Below are positions 33,188-45,388 of a stretch of DNA of 56,754 nt, one piece after another. This DNA comes from Guillardia theta CCMP2712 (taxonomy: Eukaryota > Cryptophyceae > Pyrenomonadales > Geminigeraceae): positions 704,344 to 761,097 of the forward strand of contig NW_005434673.1 of NCBI RefSeq assembly GCF_000315625.1, read 5' to 3'. Positions within the stretch are counted from its first letter, which is position 1, and every line of letters starts with the position of its first letter. The translations under genes were made by a program, and so were the position numbers. Under the pieces are notes generated by a model. The model ran no database searches. It was not told the DNA's origin and was given only the letters and a program-made list of their open reading frames with translations.

Positions 33188-36185
33188 TCAATCCCACGGC
33201 TGCTCCTTGAAGTTCCTCCCCGTCGCTGGACAAACATTTGGATCTGTCTTCTCGCCCAGCAGCACCACCACCTGCCCCAACTCTGTCATCACCTTCTCCT
33301 TACAATCTCTTTCCCTCCTCCCCTACATTGTTAGGGTAGACCATGAACGCGCTCGTCCCGATGCGCTTCTGACTCGCTTTGCATCGCTTGCCGCTGCTGA
33401 TCTGCTGCGACGTCAGCTCCCTTCCTCGCTCCTCGTCTCTCTCACCACCACTCGCCGCGCTCGTCGTTCAAGGCATTCCTCCGCTACCTTGAGATGATCT
33501 GCCTTGAGCAACGCCTGCGCGATCTGCAGGCTCTTCCTCTGCTCGCTGTTGGCGCGCACGACGCTCTCAAAGAAGGGCGTCAGCGATCGCAGCGACGTCT
33601 CTGCCGGCAGAATGTCGAGCGCCTTTGCCGGGTCCATCCGCTCGAAGTGGCGCGACATGAGGGAGAGCGCCTGCATGGTCATGGGGGCTGAGGCGTCGGG
33701 GGGCTTGAGGAACACCTTGAGCAGGTCGATGTACACATCCCTCCCTCCTCCCCCTCCTTCTGTCGCTGAGCTGTAGTGCCTCATGCAGTACTCCTGCGCG
33801 AGCTGCATGTCCCCCAGCCTATGCGCGTAGATGCTGAGCGCCTCCTCGTGCCTGCCGAGCTTGGAGAGGATGAGAGCGCGCTCCTCGTAGAGGTCCACCA
33901 TCGGCAGCTTCGACAGCAACTTCTGCGCATCGTAATGCCGCGAAGTCTCAAGGAGGTCCAGCAGATTCTTCCTCCTCGCTCCCAGCGCCCCTGGCTCCTT
34001 CCCAGCCCCACAACGGGACCCCGCAAGCCCCTGGGCTGCCTGCCTGGAGGTGAAGGCGTGCTTGAGCCGCTGCACAGCATCGAGGTAGAGGAGCGCGAGC
34101 TCGTTGTGGTACTGCGATCGCTCTTCTCCCTGTGCGATGATGTGCTCAAGGAAGCGAATGCGAAGCTCTCCTCCCCCTCCGTCGCTTCTGCTCTTGTCGT
34201 GCATGACCTCCTCATCGAACACCTTGAGATGCGACAGCACAGTGTCGATCGGCATCTTCCTCCCAATCTTCGACTTGATGAAGATTTCCAGCCCCTGCTC
34301 GGGGTCAGCTCGCAAAACCCACCGGCTGAACTCCAGCAGGATCGGCAGCTTGTCTTCCTCCAGGCTCTGCAGGTACTCCACGGTAGGGAAGACGCCGTGA
34401 AGAGGATGCTCCTCCTGAGGCCCCTGGCCATGCTCCGCTAGCAGCTCCAGCGCCCTGCGGTGCTCCTGGTGGCTGTGAAAGAGCGCGACGAGCTCGTGGA
34501 ACATATCGTAGTCCCGCAGCAGCCTCTCGCTCTCCTCTAGCCTGCAGGCGTTGAGCCCCTGCAGGAAGCCCAGCACATTCTCCGGCTCTGCTCGCACCAG
34601 AGCCTTCAAGAGCGCCGTGTCTATTGCTTCCAAGAGGGCAGGAGAAGGATCAGAGGGCGGGGAGGAGGAGGGGAGGGATCGTTTTCTGACATTCTTGAGG
34701 TACTTGATGAGAGATACTTGTGACCTCAGCAGCTTGTGGCCCTTGAGCGAATCTTTCACCTCCTGCGAGCACGTGCGAAAGTCTTGGGCAGCATCGAAGC
34801 CGTCGGAGAGCTCAGGGAAGAGAAAGAGAACATTCCGCGGGTCCAACGAGTCACATCGCAAGAACAAACCCATGGCCTTGTCATACTCCGACCTGCAAGG
34901 CTTCATCATCATCTCCTTCATCATCATTATCGTCTTTTTCTTTGACATGATCAACACTTGTGAAACATGTCATCACATTCTCCTCTACCTTCTATTCCAT
35001 CACCGTCACCACCACCACCACCACCTCCTCCTCCTCCTCCTCTTCCAGTATCTTTACCTTGCAAACAACATCAGGCCGTACGACCGATACACTGCGTTGC
35101 ATTTGCTCGCCACGTTGGGATCTGTCTGGTGACAGAGGTCGCACAGAGCCAGACAAGTCTCGAGCTGCTGGCTCTCTAGAAGCGCATCAATCTGCATGTC
35201 ATACATTCAGTTTACCCCCCCCCCCCCCCCCCCCCGCCCCTTTCTCCTCTCCAACTTCCGTCTCCCTTGCACTATTACACAACTCTTGTTGTCAGCTCAC
35301 CTGACGAGACATGGTGACAGGTCGGAGGCGATAAACGCAGTTGTTAGCAACCACGAAGACAGACATGCTGGCATTGCAGGCAAGCATGTGGCTCGCTCGC
35401 AGGGACAAGGTCTGCACAGTCGTCTGCGTTTCCATCAGCTGAACCTCAACACTCTTAGGAAGCGCTGCGATGAGGTAAGGAAAGAGATATCCGATCATTG
35501 TGGGAGGCTCCGGCCACTTGAGACCATACTTGCGGGATGGCCTTCCCTGTGAGTCTTGGAACACGTTCATGTTGTCTCGTCCTAGCAGCAGCTCCTTGTT
35601 GTTGGGCAGGCAGAAGATGGTGGGGGAGGCTGTGTTTGAGTCGAACAGCTCTTTCTCTGTTCCTGAGCTCAGCGACACTATCACGTACTTCCTTCCTGAG
35701 GCAACACAGAGGAAGTCACCACACCAGGCATGGCATCTGATCGCATCCGCAAACTTGATTTCCCGCCAGTCTACAAAGCCATCACCATCCCACCGGAATA
35801 GAGCAAGCCTGTTCTTCATCGCGCAACATAGCAACGAACGGGTCGGATCGTACAGCAATGAGAAGTTCGAAGTTCCCCTGGTCTTCAGTAGCTGAGCCTT
35901 CAGGTCTAACGTGCGCAGATCGTTCACTTGTACCGTATCCGCCGTAAGGATGAGAATCAAGCCGAGCTCCACTGAAACCTTGAGCTGAGAAATGCTCGAC
36001 TTGGTTACCCTTCTCACTTCGATCTCTTCGAACTCAACAAGATGTCCACCTTCTTGCTCCTGCAGAATCACAACAATGCCTTCCTCTGTCCCAACAATCA
36101 ATTTCTTGCCCCAGGAATCAAGCGCTGTGATCTTATAGTTGCTCTTTTTGAGGACAGGTTCGATATGAAACGCGCTATGTACCAT
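33188..36185 (-). CDS. VPS39: VPS39/VAM6-like HOPS/CORVET tethering subunit
   Basis: This is a vacuolar/endosomal tethering complex subunit. Exon 1 (36185-35301) encodes the N-terminal CNH beta-propeller (MVHSAFHIEPVLKKSNYKI; WGKKLIVGTEEGIVVILQEQ). Exon 2 (35191-35058) reads ALLESQQLETCLALCDL...NAVYRSYGLMLFA. Exon 3 (34892 to about 33450) gives SEYDKAMGLFLRCDSLDP and the clathrin-heavy-chain-like helical repeats (LEEYLQS, YEERALILSKLGRHEEALSIY, AQEYCMRHY, KALDILPAETSL), in the same order as VPS39. Two short exons finish the gene (KRCKASQKRIGTSAFMVYP and DPNVCPATG, stop 33188-33190). The C-terminal zinc-type motif has Ser where VPS39 normally has its second Cys. Intron 1 carries a run of 20 C (35215-35234). 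Confidence 0.85.
35215..35234. repeat. Poly-C tract in VPS39 intron 1
   Basis: Twenty consecutive C residues occur on the plus strand, within the first intron of the minus-strand VPS39 gene. Confidence 0.9.
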
Positions 36186-36920
36186 GGCACTCCACGGCTA
36201 ATAATGTAGAACAGCAGAAGCTTCTGATTTGTAGAAAGGAACACAAAAAGAGCTCACGTTGATGTTGTTAGTTGAACTGCTGGAAGAATGTACCCTTCTA
36301 AGATTCGCTCAGTGCGTGTCAATGTTTCATACCGTTGGATCAGGACCAGTCAGTTTGTCTCCTCGTCTGTCTTGATACATTGAAAACTCAAAGAGACCTG
36401 GCTTCCGATCAAGCGCGCTCAGATAGCCTCACTCCTCCTCTCCTCGCCCATATCCTCTGCTCTGCTCTGCTCTCCTCTCTTGGCATCGTTCCCTCGCCTC
36501 CGTCTTTGATGAGTAGCGTCATGCAGGATCCGGTTTCGACTTGCGAGTTGGTGAACCACAACTTTGAATTCTATACTAAAATTTCAAATTATTATGTACA
36601 TTTTAAAACTATAGCCTTTCAGGAGTCGGGCTTGCCGCAGGCCACAACCCGGGCGGCCGCGTCACTCGGACCCGGACGGTCGGACCCGGCCTCGGACTCG
36701 CCGGCCCGGCGGGACACTGAGCCGCTTCCGATAGATGAGAGTTGTGATGTGAGGAAGTTTATTCAATGATTATCTTGACTACCGGCGACAAGCAAACGCC
36801 GGTGCTAATCGTTAAAAGTGAAAAAATTACAAACATGATCCATTTGTTCAGAGTACAACAAACTGAAGTAAGGCAGTGCAGTGCGATTGGGTTCAGTTGC
36901 ACATCCAACACGAGATTCTA
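36186..36920. repeat. Intergenic with AT-rich patch and GC-rich island, copy 2
   Basis: No gene is seen between VPS39 and the HSF gene. An AT-rich stretch (about 36560-36615) is followed at once by a CCGG-rich island at about 36640-36722 containing GACTCGCCGGCCC, sharing GACTCGCCGG with the islands at 17215 and 52085. Confidence 0.55.
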
Positions 36921-38833
36921 TCATCCAACTTTCGCTCTGCCTGATGCACTAGAGCTTGATAGCGCTGAGACAGTTGCCCGGCCACTATCAAGCATCGAAC
37001 ATGAAACCGAGATATCAGACAACCCCGAAATGTTTCGCTCCAAGCTTGGGCCAACCGACGGGCTCTGGCCCAAAAGGGCATCAAGGTCCAATGTTTGACT
37101 GTCAAGGCGCCCTTCAATCTGCCAACACTTGTCAGTCCAAAATGCGTCTGTAAGCGTAAACTTACGCTCGGAGGCTCGTCTAAAGATTCCAGGATTCCAG
37201 ATCCGTGAGCAGGGTCGTTGTTCGTTGGTTCGGCTTTGATTGACACTGTGTTGTCTGGATGAGCATTTTCATCGATCTCTTCGTATTTGTTCGAGCTTAA
37301 ACATCCATCGTGGTCCACCCCTGGGCTGTAAAGCATCATGGAGTCCAAGCGGTCAGCCTTGATGGTCAAAGAATCTGTTCCGAGTGGAGTTCCAGCAGAC
37401 AAAAGCTTGTCCAGGCTTCCAGAGGAGGCCATATGGTGACTTGAACTGGAACCCTCCTCATGCAAAGAAGTGTTGCTGACAACATCGTCGACCAACTTGT
37501 CGGGATCTTCAATTGGTTCTACAGGCAGGGGACTGTAAACGAAGTTGGGATAAGAGACAATTTAAACAAGCCTTCAAATTACGTACCCGTCCTCGATCTC
37601 CAAGAGCGTAGGTTTTTCATGTCTTGATGATTGTAAATTCGTAATTCTCAAGGTGTCTCTCCCTGTCGTTGCACTCTATCCCAAAATATCAATACAAGTG
37701 GTTCCAAGTTCATTCAACATACCTGTTTGGATACTGAAGCCATTAGCGACTCAAGCCATTCATCAGTCTGAGAATAGTCGTTGGGTCTTGGCAGCGTTGG
37801 GCTGGTTTCGTTTGCAGCTTTGTTGTCCACCTTGAGAGGCAGCATTCAAAACAAACGCATGCATTCCTTCACAGTCTTATCACCATCAATCTTGCTCGCT
37901 TGAAACGCATAGGATTCTCAGATCCATCCAGTATTTGTTGCATGGATTTGTCGTTATCGATGGAGGCGATCCCGATAGATTGACAAGCCTTCATGAGAAC
38001 CTCAAGCATTTTGGTGAGCCTTTGTTCCAGAACCTATCTTGAAAGTCAAGAGCCATGATGCACTTTCTACGAAGCTCACCTCTTGTCTCTGCTTGCTCTG
38101 CATCATTTCAGTAAAGATAAGCTGTTTTTCAGCTTCTTTTTGCTGCAATGCAGCCTCAAGTTCCTTGTGTTTCGCCCTGAGGCATATTTCAAAAACAATT
38201 TCACAGACTTGACCTAAGGCTCACTTCAAATCTTGAAATTCAGCCATCAGCCTGTCAGTCTCGCATTTTTGCCGAATAGGATCCTTTTCGAATCCGGGTC
38301 CACTGGCTACTTTCCTCTTAATATCCTTGAACAAATGTTCATTGCCTTTCCTTGTGGTAGATTATGAGTGACAATAATTCGGGGGGAAAGAAAGTACCTG
38401 AACATAGGATGCGCAAATTCACACGTTTCTGATTCTTGGGAAGTTTTGTGGAACCCATAAAGATTCAACTGGCGTACAAAAGACGCGAAGTTGCTATGTT
38501 TGAAATATCTAACAGACATCTTTCAGGTTCCATTCAAGATCGTTAGGAAAAATCATACCTTGGGAGCACCTGTGTTGCAAACAAAGAGGGATTGATGACA
38601 ATAATGCTGTCTCCGGTGCTCGACCACGCCACATATGGTGCTGCGGTCTGGTCATCGAGCATCATGGCCAACTTGCCAATGAACGAGGGAACATTCTGCT
38701 TGCTATCGTCCATGCTCATAAAATCGTTGCAACCTTTCTTGTTGTTGATTTGCGATCCGCCTTCTTCGAGTCCAATATGTTCAATCCAAGCCAATTGACC
38801 TTCAGCGTTTGTATTCAATTCTTCAAATGATAG
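36921..38833 (-). CDS. HSF: Heat shock transcription factor
   Basis: This nuclear DNA-binding activator recognises heat-shock elements. The exon starting at 38833 (phase 0 after an acceptor) leads into the HSF domain: [20 protein letters not shown], then across an intron in the domain [20 protein letters not shown], with the recognition helix [11 protein letters not shown] typical of HSF. Then come FKDIKRK, a heptad coiled coil ([30 protein letters not shown]) for trimerisation, and a Ser/Asp-rich C-terminus. The last exon reads [18 protein letters not shown] and stops at 36921-36923 after a 47-bp intron. A first coding exon upstream is likely; a candidate is 39200 to about 39027 (MMIRGIILHAEKAIPSSSF), unproven. 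Introns are short and frequent. Confidence 0.8.
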
Positions 38834-39200
38834 CTAAAAGCAAAGGAAAAGTCAGAACAGAACTGGCTGGGGTCTAAGAATTGATCAAAGCATAAATTGA
38901 CACAGCAGCAGGCAGCAGATCAGGGATTTTATGTCAAAAGACGGCAAATCATGGAGACAGAGAAACACAAAGACTGCCAGAATATCGCGAGGGGAACATA
39001 CGCCAACACAGGTAGCACGAGATAACTTTAAATGGGAATATGGTGGGTGTGCTCGTTAGGCCATAGTTGGGCACGAGATCTTCAGCAGAGGCTAAAGTCG
39101 AGAGACTAGAGGAGGTAGAACAGTTGATGCAGTCCCTCAGTTTGAAAGAGGATGAGGGTATGGCTTTTTCTGCATGAAGGATAATTCCCCTGATCATCAT

Positions 39201-40169
39201 AAGTGATGTATCGGGAGAGACCAAAGAATTGTTGCAAAAGTCGTATGTTTCATGTAAGAATTGTGCGTGATATTAGATAGAAAGTAGATAGAAACGAGAC
39301 AGACCGAATGCAAGGAAGTTTTCACAAAACAAAGCTTTAGCAGTCTCGGCTGAATATCAAGCTGGTTAACACATCCTTCAGTGCTCAAGAGGACAGAAGA
39401 CAACAATGAATGCGATGAAAGGAGACAGGTGGAGACAGCAGCAGCAGCAGCAGCAGCAGGAAGCAACATGGTTGCGGTGTTGGCGGTGAGAAGGAGCAAC
39501 GAAAGGAGGCGATGAGCGGTTGGTCAGCTTGGCGCCGCCATACTTTGTGGCCGAGGGTCGTGCGAGGCGGTCATAGGAGCCCTAGGAGAGTCTAGGAGCA
39601 CCACATATAGCGTTATATGAACAGTACTAAATGTGGTCGAATATCTTTATATGTACTGGTTCAGTACTGAGACAACCAGTATCATTCCTCTCACTGTTTG
39701 TATTTTAAAATATTTTCTTTACAAAATCTACAAATGCAGGAGCAATCGGTATTGCATGAACAAATTTTGTAAAGAGGTTTATTTAAATTTAAAAATGTCA
39801 TATAGAAGCTGCTGAAGTTTAATAATTCCTTAATAAAGTATGCCAGCAGGTGCTCGTACAAAAAATTTGGAGTGATTTGAAGAAAACCACGAGGGAGCGG
39901 CAGAGATCTGAGGTTCAAACTGATTGCCGTAACATTGAAAAGATTTATCTGTTCGCTCAACATATTTCCTTAGACCGTTTAAATTTTAGTCATTTTCGGT
40001 AAAATGTTCATCAAGGTTCAAACTTGTTTTTAGAATCAAATTCTTATTTAAATGTATTTAAAAATACAAAGGGTTTTAGAAACCACTCCCTTTCTCGGTG
40101 TCTGCCATCTCTGTGCTCCCAGTTGTTATTCTGAGGTGAACTTGCTTCGCTCGGTCGGAGGAGGCGAAC
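39201..40169. other. Intergenic, AT-rich, with (CAG)n
   Basis: No supported gene. A (GCA/CAG)7-like run is at about 39437-39459. Positions 39600-40075 are markedly AT-rich (TTTATTTAAATTTAAAAATG) compared with the rest of the window, and resemble in composition the patch at 46350-46540. This could be an old insertion or a promoter/terminator zone. Confidence 0.5.
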
Positions 40170-41939
40170 ATGGGGTGGGGGGCGGGGTCGTGCCGTCCTC
40201 GTCTGCCTCCTCTGCCTCGTCTTGTCGCTCTGGCCATGTTGTTGATGAGCTGTCAAGCAGCTCCGATCGAACCTGATCAGATCATGATCTTGTTCCATGC
40301 TCCAGATAACATCATGAGATCTTTCGGAGAGGACTCGATGACTATCAATAGCCTGTACGCGCAGAGACACGGGTTTGCTTTCAAAGTCATCAAAGATGTA
40401 GTTGTTGAAGACAGAGATGTGACGTGGTCGAAAGTCAAGATCCTCGCGAGAGAGTTGTCACCCATTCTTGAAGGAGACGACAAGAGCAGGGTCAAGGTTC
40501 TGTTGTGGCTGGATAGCGATGCAGTCTTCACAAACTTCGACTTCGATCTGTTGTCTCTATGTCAGAAGTTCTTTGATTCAAGCTTTCATTTGGCGCTCTG
40601 TAAGGACCTCAGTATGCCACGAGACTCCGGCATCACCTGTGGTCCAGTGTGCTTCAGTACAGGATCCATTCTCCTTCGAAGGGATGGATGGACTGCACGA
40701 TTCACGCAGAGTTGGTGGGATTCGGGAGGGGAGATGCAGCAGTTCCTCTTTGGGAGAGACCATGAAGAATCGGTATGAGTATGAAGTACTTCGATCGTGG
40801 GGGAGATTAAATTGATGGGCTCCAGGTGTTTGCCAAGTTGTATGAGAAAGATGCGATGGGGGTAAGTTGCATAGTGACGAGAGTGCATCTCACGAGCAAA
40901 CTGAAGGTCAGAAACAAGACCATGGCTCTGAGGCCCACAGAGTTGAACTCTGTAGCTCCCTTTCATGAAGGCCATGAGCCTGCCCAACCGATCATGCATC
41001 TTGCCTCGGAGCCCAGAGAAGTCAGGGAGTCGGTATGGGTCAGGTCACCCCCTCGACTTCTGACTTGGCAGGGCAGGTCTTCAGCTATCTGCGAAGTCTT
41101 ATTGCCAGCAGCTCTAACGGAACATTGTAACCGGACTTGTCAAAACCAAGACAGGTGGTAATCCTTTGTTTCCAGGATCCTCAACATTTCCCACGCACTG
41201 GATCAGAATCGACTAGATGTCCTCGTAAAGCAAGGATATGAGAAAGCGTGGGCGAACAGCCCTACTGATCCTCATGTTACCATTGCTCGTTGTCTCACGT
41301 TCTAGCTGCCTCATTGTGTGGTGTTTGAATAGGTTGCTACTGTCTTGGCGGCCAAGGAGCGTCAAGGAGGAATGAAGGAGAAAGCAAGAGAGTTGTTGCT
41401 CCAAGCGATGAAACTTGCACCGGGTGATCCAGATGCTGCGGTGATGCCTGGTAGTGCTTGTTGCCACGGGAAGGCTGACATCAGGCACGGCAGATCAACT
41501 ACGGGAGTTTGCTTGGATCACAAGCTGAAGAAGGAAGCAATAAAGAACAAGACTGGTGTGAAGCCGCAAAAGTTTTCCTTCATGCTTCACAGCTGGTGTG
41601 CTGGGACTGAGGGAGGAGGCTAGTATGCTTACAGATTGACATTCTCAGGTCCCTTCTTCAAGGCAGGCAGGAATGCTCTTGAGAAATTCAAACCAACGCT
41701 GTGCAGAAGAGAGACAGGTATCCTGACCATTTTCATTCCAACAAAGTGAAAGGAAACAGAATCGGCTTTCAAGAACTCAAAGATTCAATGTTGGGCTCAA
41801 GGCATTGATGCTACTGATTTTGATTGCATCTATTGCCGTTATGTTTTATTGGAAAGGTAATGCTCACATACAGACCGATTTCAAGGACAAAAGGAACCAG
41901 GGTCTGAATATGAATAATAAGGGCAAAAAGGGGAGGTAG
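40170..41939 (+). CDS. GT34-like glycosyltransferase region with TPR and C-terminal membrane segment
   Basis: The ATG at 40170 starts a signal-type hydrophobic sequence (LVALAMLLMSCQAAP). A glycosyltransferase fold follows (DQIMILFHAPDN; WSKVKILARELSPIL; LLWLDSDAVFTN), with the D-x-D sugar-nucleotide motif of GMA12/MNN10-type (GT34) Golgi enzymes. Deduced exons are 40170-40772, 40826-40861, 40907-41032 and 41077 onward, giving VFAKLYEKDAMG, MALRPTELNSVAPFHEGHEP and SNGTLILNISHALDQNRLD. Downstream exons carry a TPR-like piece (KEKARELLLQAMKLAPGDPDA, about 41370-41430). The last exon ends with one membrane helix (ALMLLILIASIAVMFYW) and a basic tail, stop 41937-41939. Whether the TPR/membrane part is the same gene or a second tail-anchored gene is open. 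Confidence 0.55.
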
Positions 41940-42036
41940 GAACGTGTACTTGGCAAGAATCAGAATCCGAAGAAATCTTTCATTAGATTGAGAAGTACAT
42001 CGACAATCAAACTGCCTTCACCAAAAAACGTTTCGC

Positions 42037-43203
42037 TTAATCCCTCTCACTAATTGCGACAAGATGCCTTTCGATTTCTGCCTCATCCAACTGCCTGAAC
42101 CTTCCCTTGTTGTCCTTGTTGACCACACCAACCTGGAAAGCATCAGTCAATAACTCAATGCTTGAATCAACAATCAGGATCATCCTGTCAGGATGCAACA
42201 CACTTATCAAAGAGGCAGAGCGACTATGGTCACACTGAAAAAGAAAGAGGAAACGAAATCTCACCTCAATGTCTGAGCACTTGAAGTCAGCTGACAAGAC
42301 AGATTGCAGTACTGTAATTGCCATCTGAATGGTCTCATCATATGAAAGCGTAGGGGAATTCTTCAACTTCTTTTCCAACATATTCTTGGCCTCAAGATCC
42401 TTTTGACCGGCTGCAACTGCTTTGTACCCCAAATAATGGCCCGCGGGATCGCACATGAACAGCTGAGGACCCTTCTCATCATCCATTCCACATAGCATCA
42501 TCGTAACACCATATGGGCGCATACCAGCATGTTGCGTGTAGACTTGGTTCATGTCAGCAACTCGCTTTGCCAACACCTCGGGAGGCATGTCGTATCCATA
42601 CTTGTATCTGAACTGCGCTGCTTCCTGGCGCACACGCTGAATTTGAGCACGAGCATCCGCTTGGTGTCCAGTCTGCACGCATCCTATAGTTTCTGTAACT
42701 CTGTACATGTGCGTGACTGACGAAGGATCCAACAGCTTATCCTGTGAGTGTCCTTGCGCAACTTTCTTCTGCGTAACAATGCAAACGCTATCTGCTCCCC
42801 GAACACCCACTGTGGTGATACCCGCTGCCTTCACTGCCTTGAAAGCATACTCTACAATCAAGGTTAGAAATAACAAAAATAAAATCAAGTCGTGGAGGAT
42901 CGCAAAGCATCACAAAACGTGCTCAAAACATTTCAATCTTTCGGTATCAGTTCAATTTAGGAGCACCACCAACAGATTCAGCGGTACTGTTCACCAAACA
43001 CACATGGAATGGTGTTGAAAAATGCATCCAAGCATAAAGAACCGAAGACATGACATGACAAGGCAAGGTGAAGCAAGACAAGAGCAGAAAGGAACAAAGC
43101 GTCTCGTGCGATTAGCTTGCTGCTCACCAATCTGGTAGAGTCTTCCTTCAGGCGAGAAGACAGTGATGAGCCTGTCATACCCCGACGAGCTGTTCCGCGA
43201 CAT
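42037..43203 (-). CDS. PSMA6: 20S proteasome subunit alpha type-6 (alpha1)
   Basis: This is an outer-ring subunit of the 20S proteasome. Exons 43203-43128, 42851-42265 and 42132-42037 give 252 residues with phases that fit exactly. The N-terminus [20 protein letters not shown] is the alpha-subunit gate region; the intron falls in RLYQI/EYAFKA. Diagnostic stretches are [42 protein letters not shown] and the C-terminal [15 protein letters not shown], all characteristic of PSMA6 rather than other alpha subunits. Introns are 276 and 132 bp, longer than most here. The gene is divergent from histone H2A. Confidence 0.93.
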
Positions 43204-43868
43204 TATCCCGCGACACCTGTCCTGGCACCTCAAGCGTAACGGTTCATGTTAAAATATAACTGTAATCACTACCGTGATTATCGTGACCGTAAGGCGGCCC
43301 GGCCCGGGCATCTCGGCCGGCCCGGCCGGGCCGGGTCCGACGCTCCGAGTCGGATCGGACTGCCTCAGGCTGGTAAGCGAGTCGCGGCGCGGGCGGCCCC
43401 TCGGGCAGTTACTTTGTCACTCCGACTGTCATGCATGATCCTCATGTCTGGATGCTTCAAGTGGGTTTCACATCCGACAGGCTACCGCACCCGGTCACGA
43501 GTCGTGACGGTGTGCGGCTGAGCCCGGGACGGGCCGGCCCGCCAGTGTCGCCGGAGCCGGGCAGCCTGGGCCGCTGACGGCGTCTCTAGGCTGCCCCGGC
43601 CCGGAAAGAAATCCTCGCGCTGTTGGCTGCCGCTACTCCTCGCCTCCACTTGTTGTTCTCCTCTACAACTCCCGCCCTGTTGGCTGCCGTTGACCACCCC
43701 CTACCCCCTTGTGAGCCTTGTGTCTCAGGTAGATTTGAATTACTACCCCGGCTCTTTCCACAAAGACAGTATCAACGATCGGGGTTAGGGGTAGGGTGAT
43801 GTACCCATACCTCCAGCCCCCGAACTGCCTATAAAAACCATGCTGTGGTGAGCTAACGATCATCAAAC
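43204..43868. promoter_or_regulatory. Shared upstream region of PSMA6 and H2A with GC-rich island and TATA box
   Basis: CCGG-rich blocks lie at about 43275-43410 and 43495-43610. TATAAAAA at 43830-43837 lies about 32 bases before the H2A start codon, a fitting core promoter position. The PSMA6 side starts at 43203. No gene is seen in between. Confidence 0.6.
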
Positions 43869-44273
43869 ATGTCCGGAAAGGCAGGCAAAGGAGCTGCAGG
43901 AAGAGGAAAGTCCAAGGGAGGCAAGTCCGTCTCCCGCTCCAAGAAGGCAGGACTTCAGTTTCCTGTTGGTCGTGTGCACAGGTACCTCAAGAACGGCAAG
44001 TATGCTACCAGAGTCGGTGCGGGAGCTCCCGTGTACCTTGCTGCCGTGTTGGAGTACCTCTCTGCTGAGGTCCTCGAGTTGGCCGGCAATGCCGCCCGTG
44101 ACAACAAGAAGTCTCGCATCATTCCCAGGCACGTTCAGCTTGCTGTCAGGAACGACGAGGAGCTCAACAAGCTTTTGGGAGGAGTGACCATTGCCAGTGG
44201 TGGTGTTCTTCCTAACATCCATTCTGTTCTCCTGCCCAAGAAGAGCAAGAGTGCTGAGAAGAAGTCTGATTAG
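43869..44273 (+). CDS. H2A: Histone H2A
   Basis: This intronless 134-residue core histone begins [19 protein letters not shown] and has the canonical [20 protein letters not shown] and [19 protein letters not shown] blocks, with the acidic patch residues [20 protein letters not shown]. The C-terminal tail [11 protein letters not shown] lacks the S-Q-[E/D]-hydrophobic motif of H2A.X. I see no metazoan-type histone 3' stem-loop directly after the stop; the following AT-rich sequence is compatible with polyadenylation. A TATA box is at 43830. Confidence 0.97.
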   Translation: MSGKAGKGAAGRGKSKGGKSVSRSKKAGLQFPVGRVHRYLKNGKYATRVGAGAPVYLAAVLEYLSAEVLELAGNAARDNKKSRIIPRHVQLAVRNDEELNKLLGGVTIASGGVLPNIHSVLLPKKSKSAEKKSD

Positions 44274-45388
44274 AACGCTGATGCTTTCTTATTCTGCTCC
44301 TAGGCAGACAAATCAAAATCACTAGAATGTAAAATAAGATCTGTAATGAAAAGAGAACCTTGGATTCATCTCCTTCTTGCCGCTCTTTACTTCATGTCTC
44401 ACTGGATTCACATGCTAAGTGTGAAACCGAGATCTAGAGATGGTCCTGGCCTCATGGTTGGTGATCGATTTTTTGATGTGAAGCAGTTCCCAAATAGGAG
44501 ATAGGTCTTGACTCTCGGCAAATATGGTTCAATTTCAAGTCAAAAGACAACCAGCGGAGAACCATAGAATGCAAGCCGAGCATTGGCTTACCACATGTAA
44601 CATTCAGCCAGGCAGAAGATTGCTCGGCAACGTGTCATACGATTCGATACAACTGGAGCTGTCTTGATATCCATGCCATAATGTCTCACAGGCTGTGGCA
44701 CGCAGTTCGAACACAGCAGAGTGCAGCTTGTCATTTGATGACTAGGAGGTGCTGTAGTTGGCAGTAGCAACATGTCAACTAAAGGCAGTAGCAATATGTC
44801 TACCACAACAGTGTCATCACTTGATCCAACCATTACTCTTCATTACTGTGGGTTGGCAGTGATAGGAGGTTCAGCTCTAGTCTATGCAACCTCGATTAGG
44901 TATGCTGATTGTTCCTCCAGTACAAGATAAATCTGACGTTGAAGGTCATACTGCGCTAACTAGCATGCCGACCGTCGCTTGTAGTCAGTCACTGGTAGTC
45001 AGTCCTCGGGACGTGAGCGTAGGAGTTGGGGCAGCCGCATGGTGATTGGATCGAAAGTGATACCGCGGCGTGATTGTGACCGCTGATCTACATCTGAGGC
45101 TTCAAAAGGCGATTTCCCTGAGGAAGACAGTTGGCACTTGCAAAGCATGAATGAAGGTGGTAGTTGTAGTTGTTGCCACGTCCTTTCTAATTCAGCGTGA
45201 AGCAGGTTGTGACAGAGATGCACCAGTAAAAAAGTGAACATTTGCAAATTCAACTTGATTTACCAAGAGGAATAATCGACAACAAAACGAGTACGGCAAC
45301 CATTCCCGCAGTTCTCTTCAAAGACATTTACAGTACATTTCTTGATCAACCCAAGATGTGTATATACAGATATGGCGACAGATTGTGC
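44274..45388. other. Intergenic, nothing recognised
   Basis: Short open frames only, none with recognisable domains. The sequence is of ordinary composition and could contain untranslated regions of H2A and the MIF-like gene. Confidence 0.5.

Noticed and set aside
34551-35132. Plus-strand frames opposite VPS39
   Set aside because: Antisense to well-sup­ported VPS39 exons with family-specific motifs; no domain of their own.
44274-44345. Metazoan-type histone 3' stem-loop after H2A
   Set aside because: I looked for a six-pair stem with a four-base loop after the stop and found none convincing.
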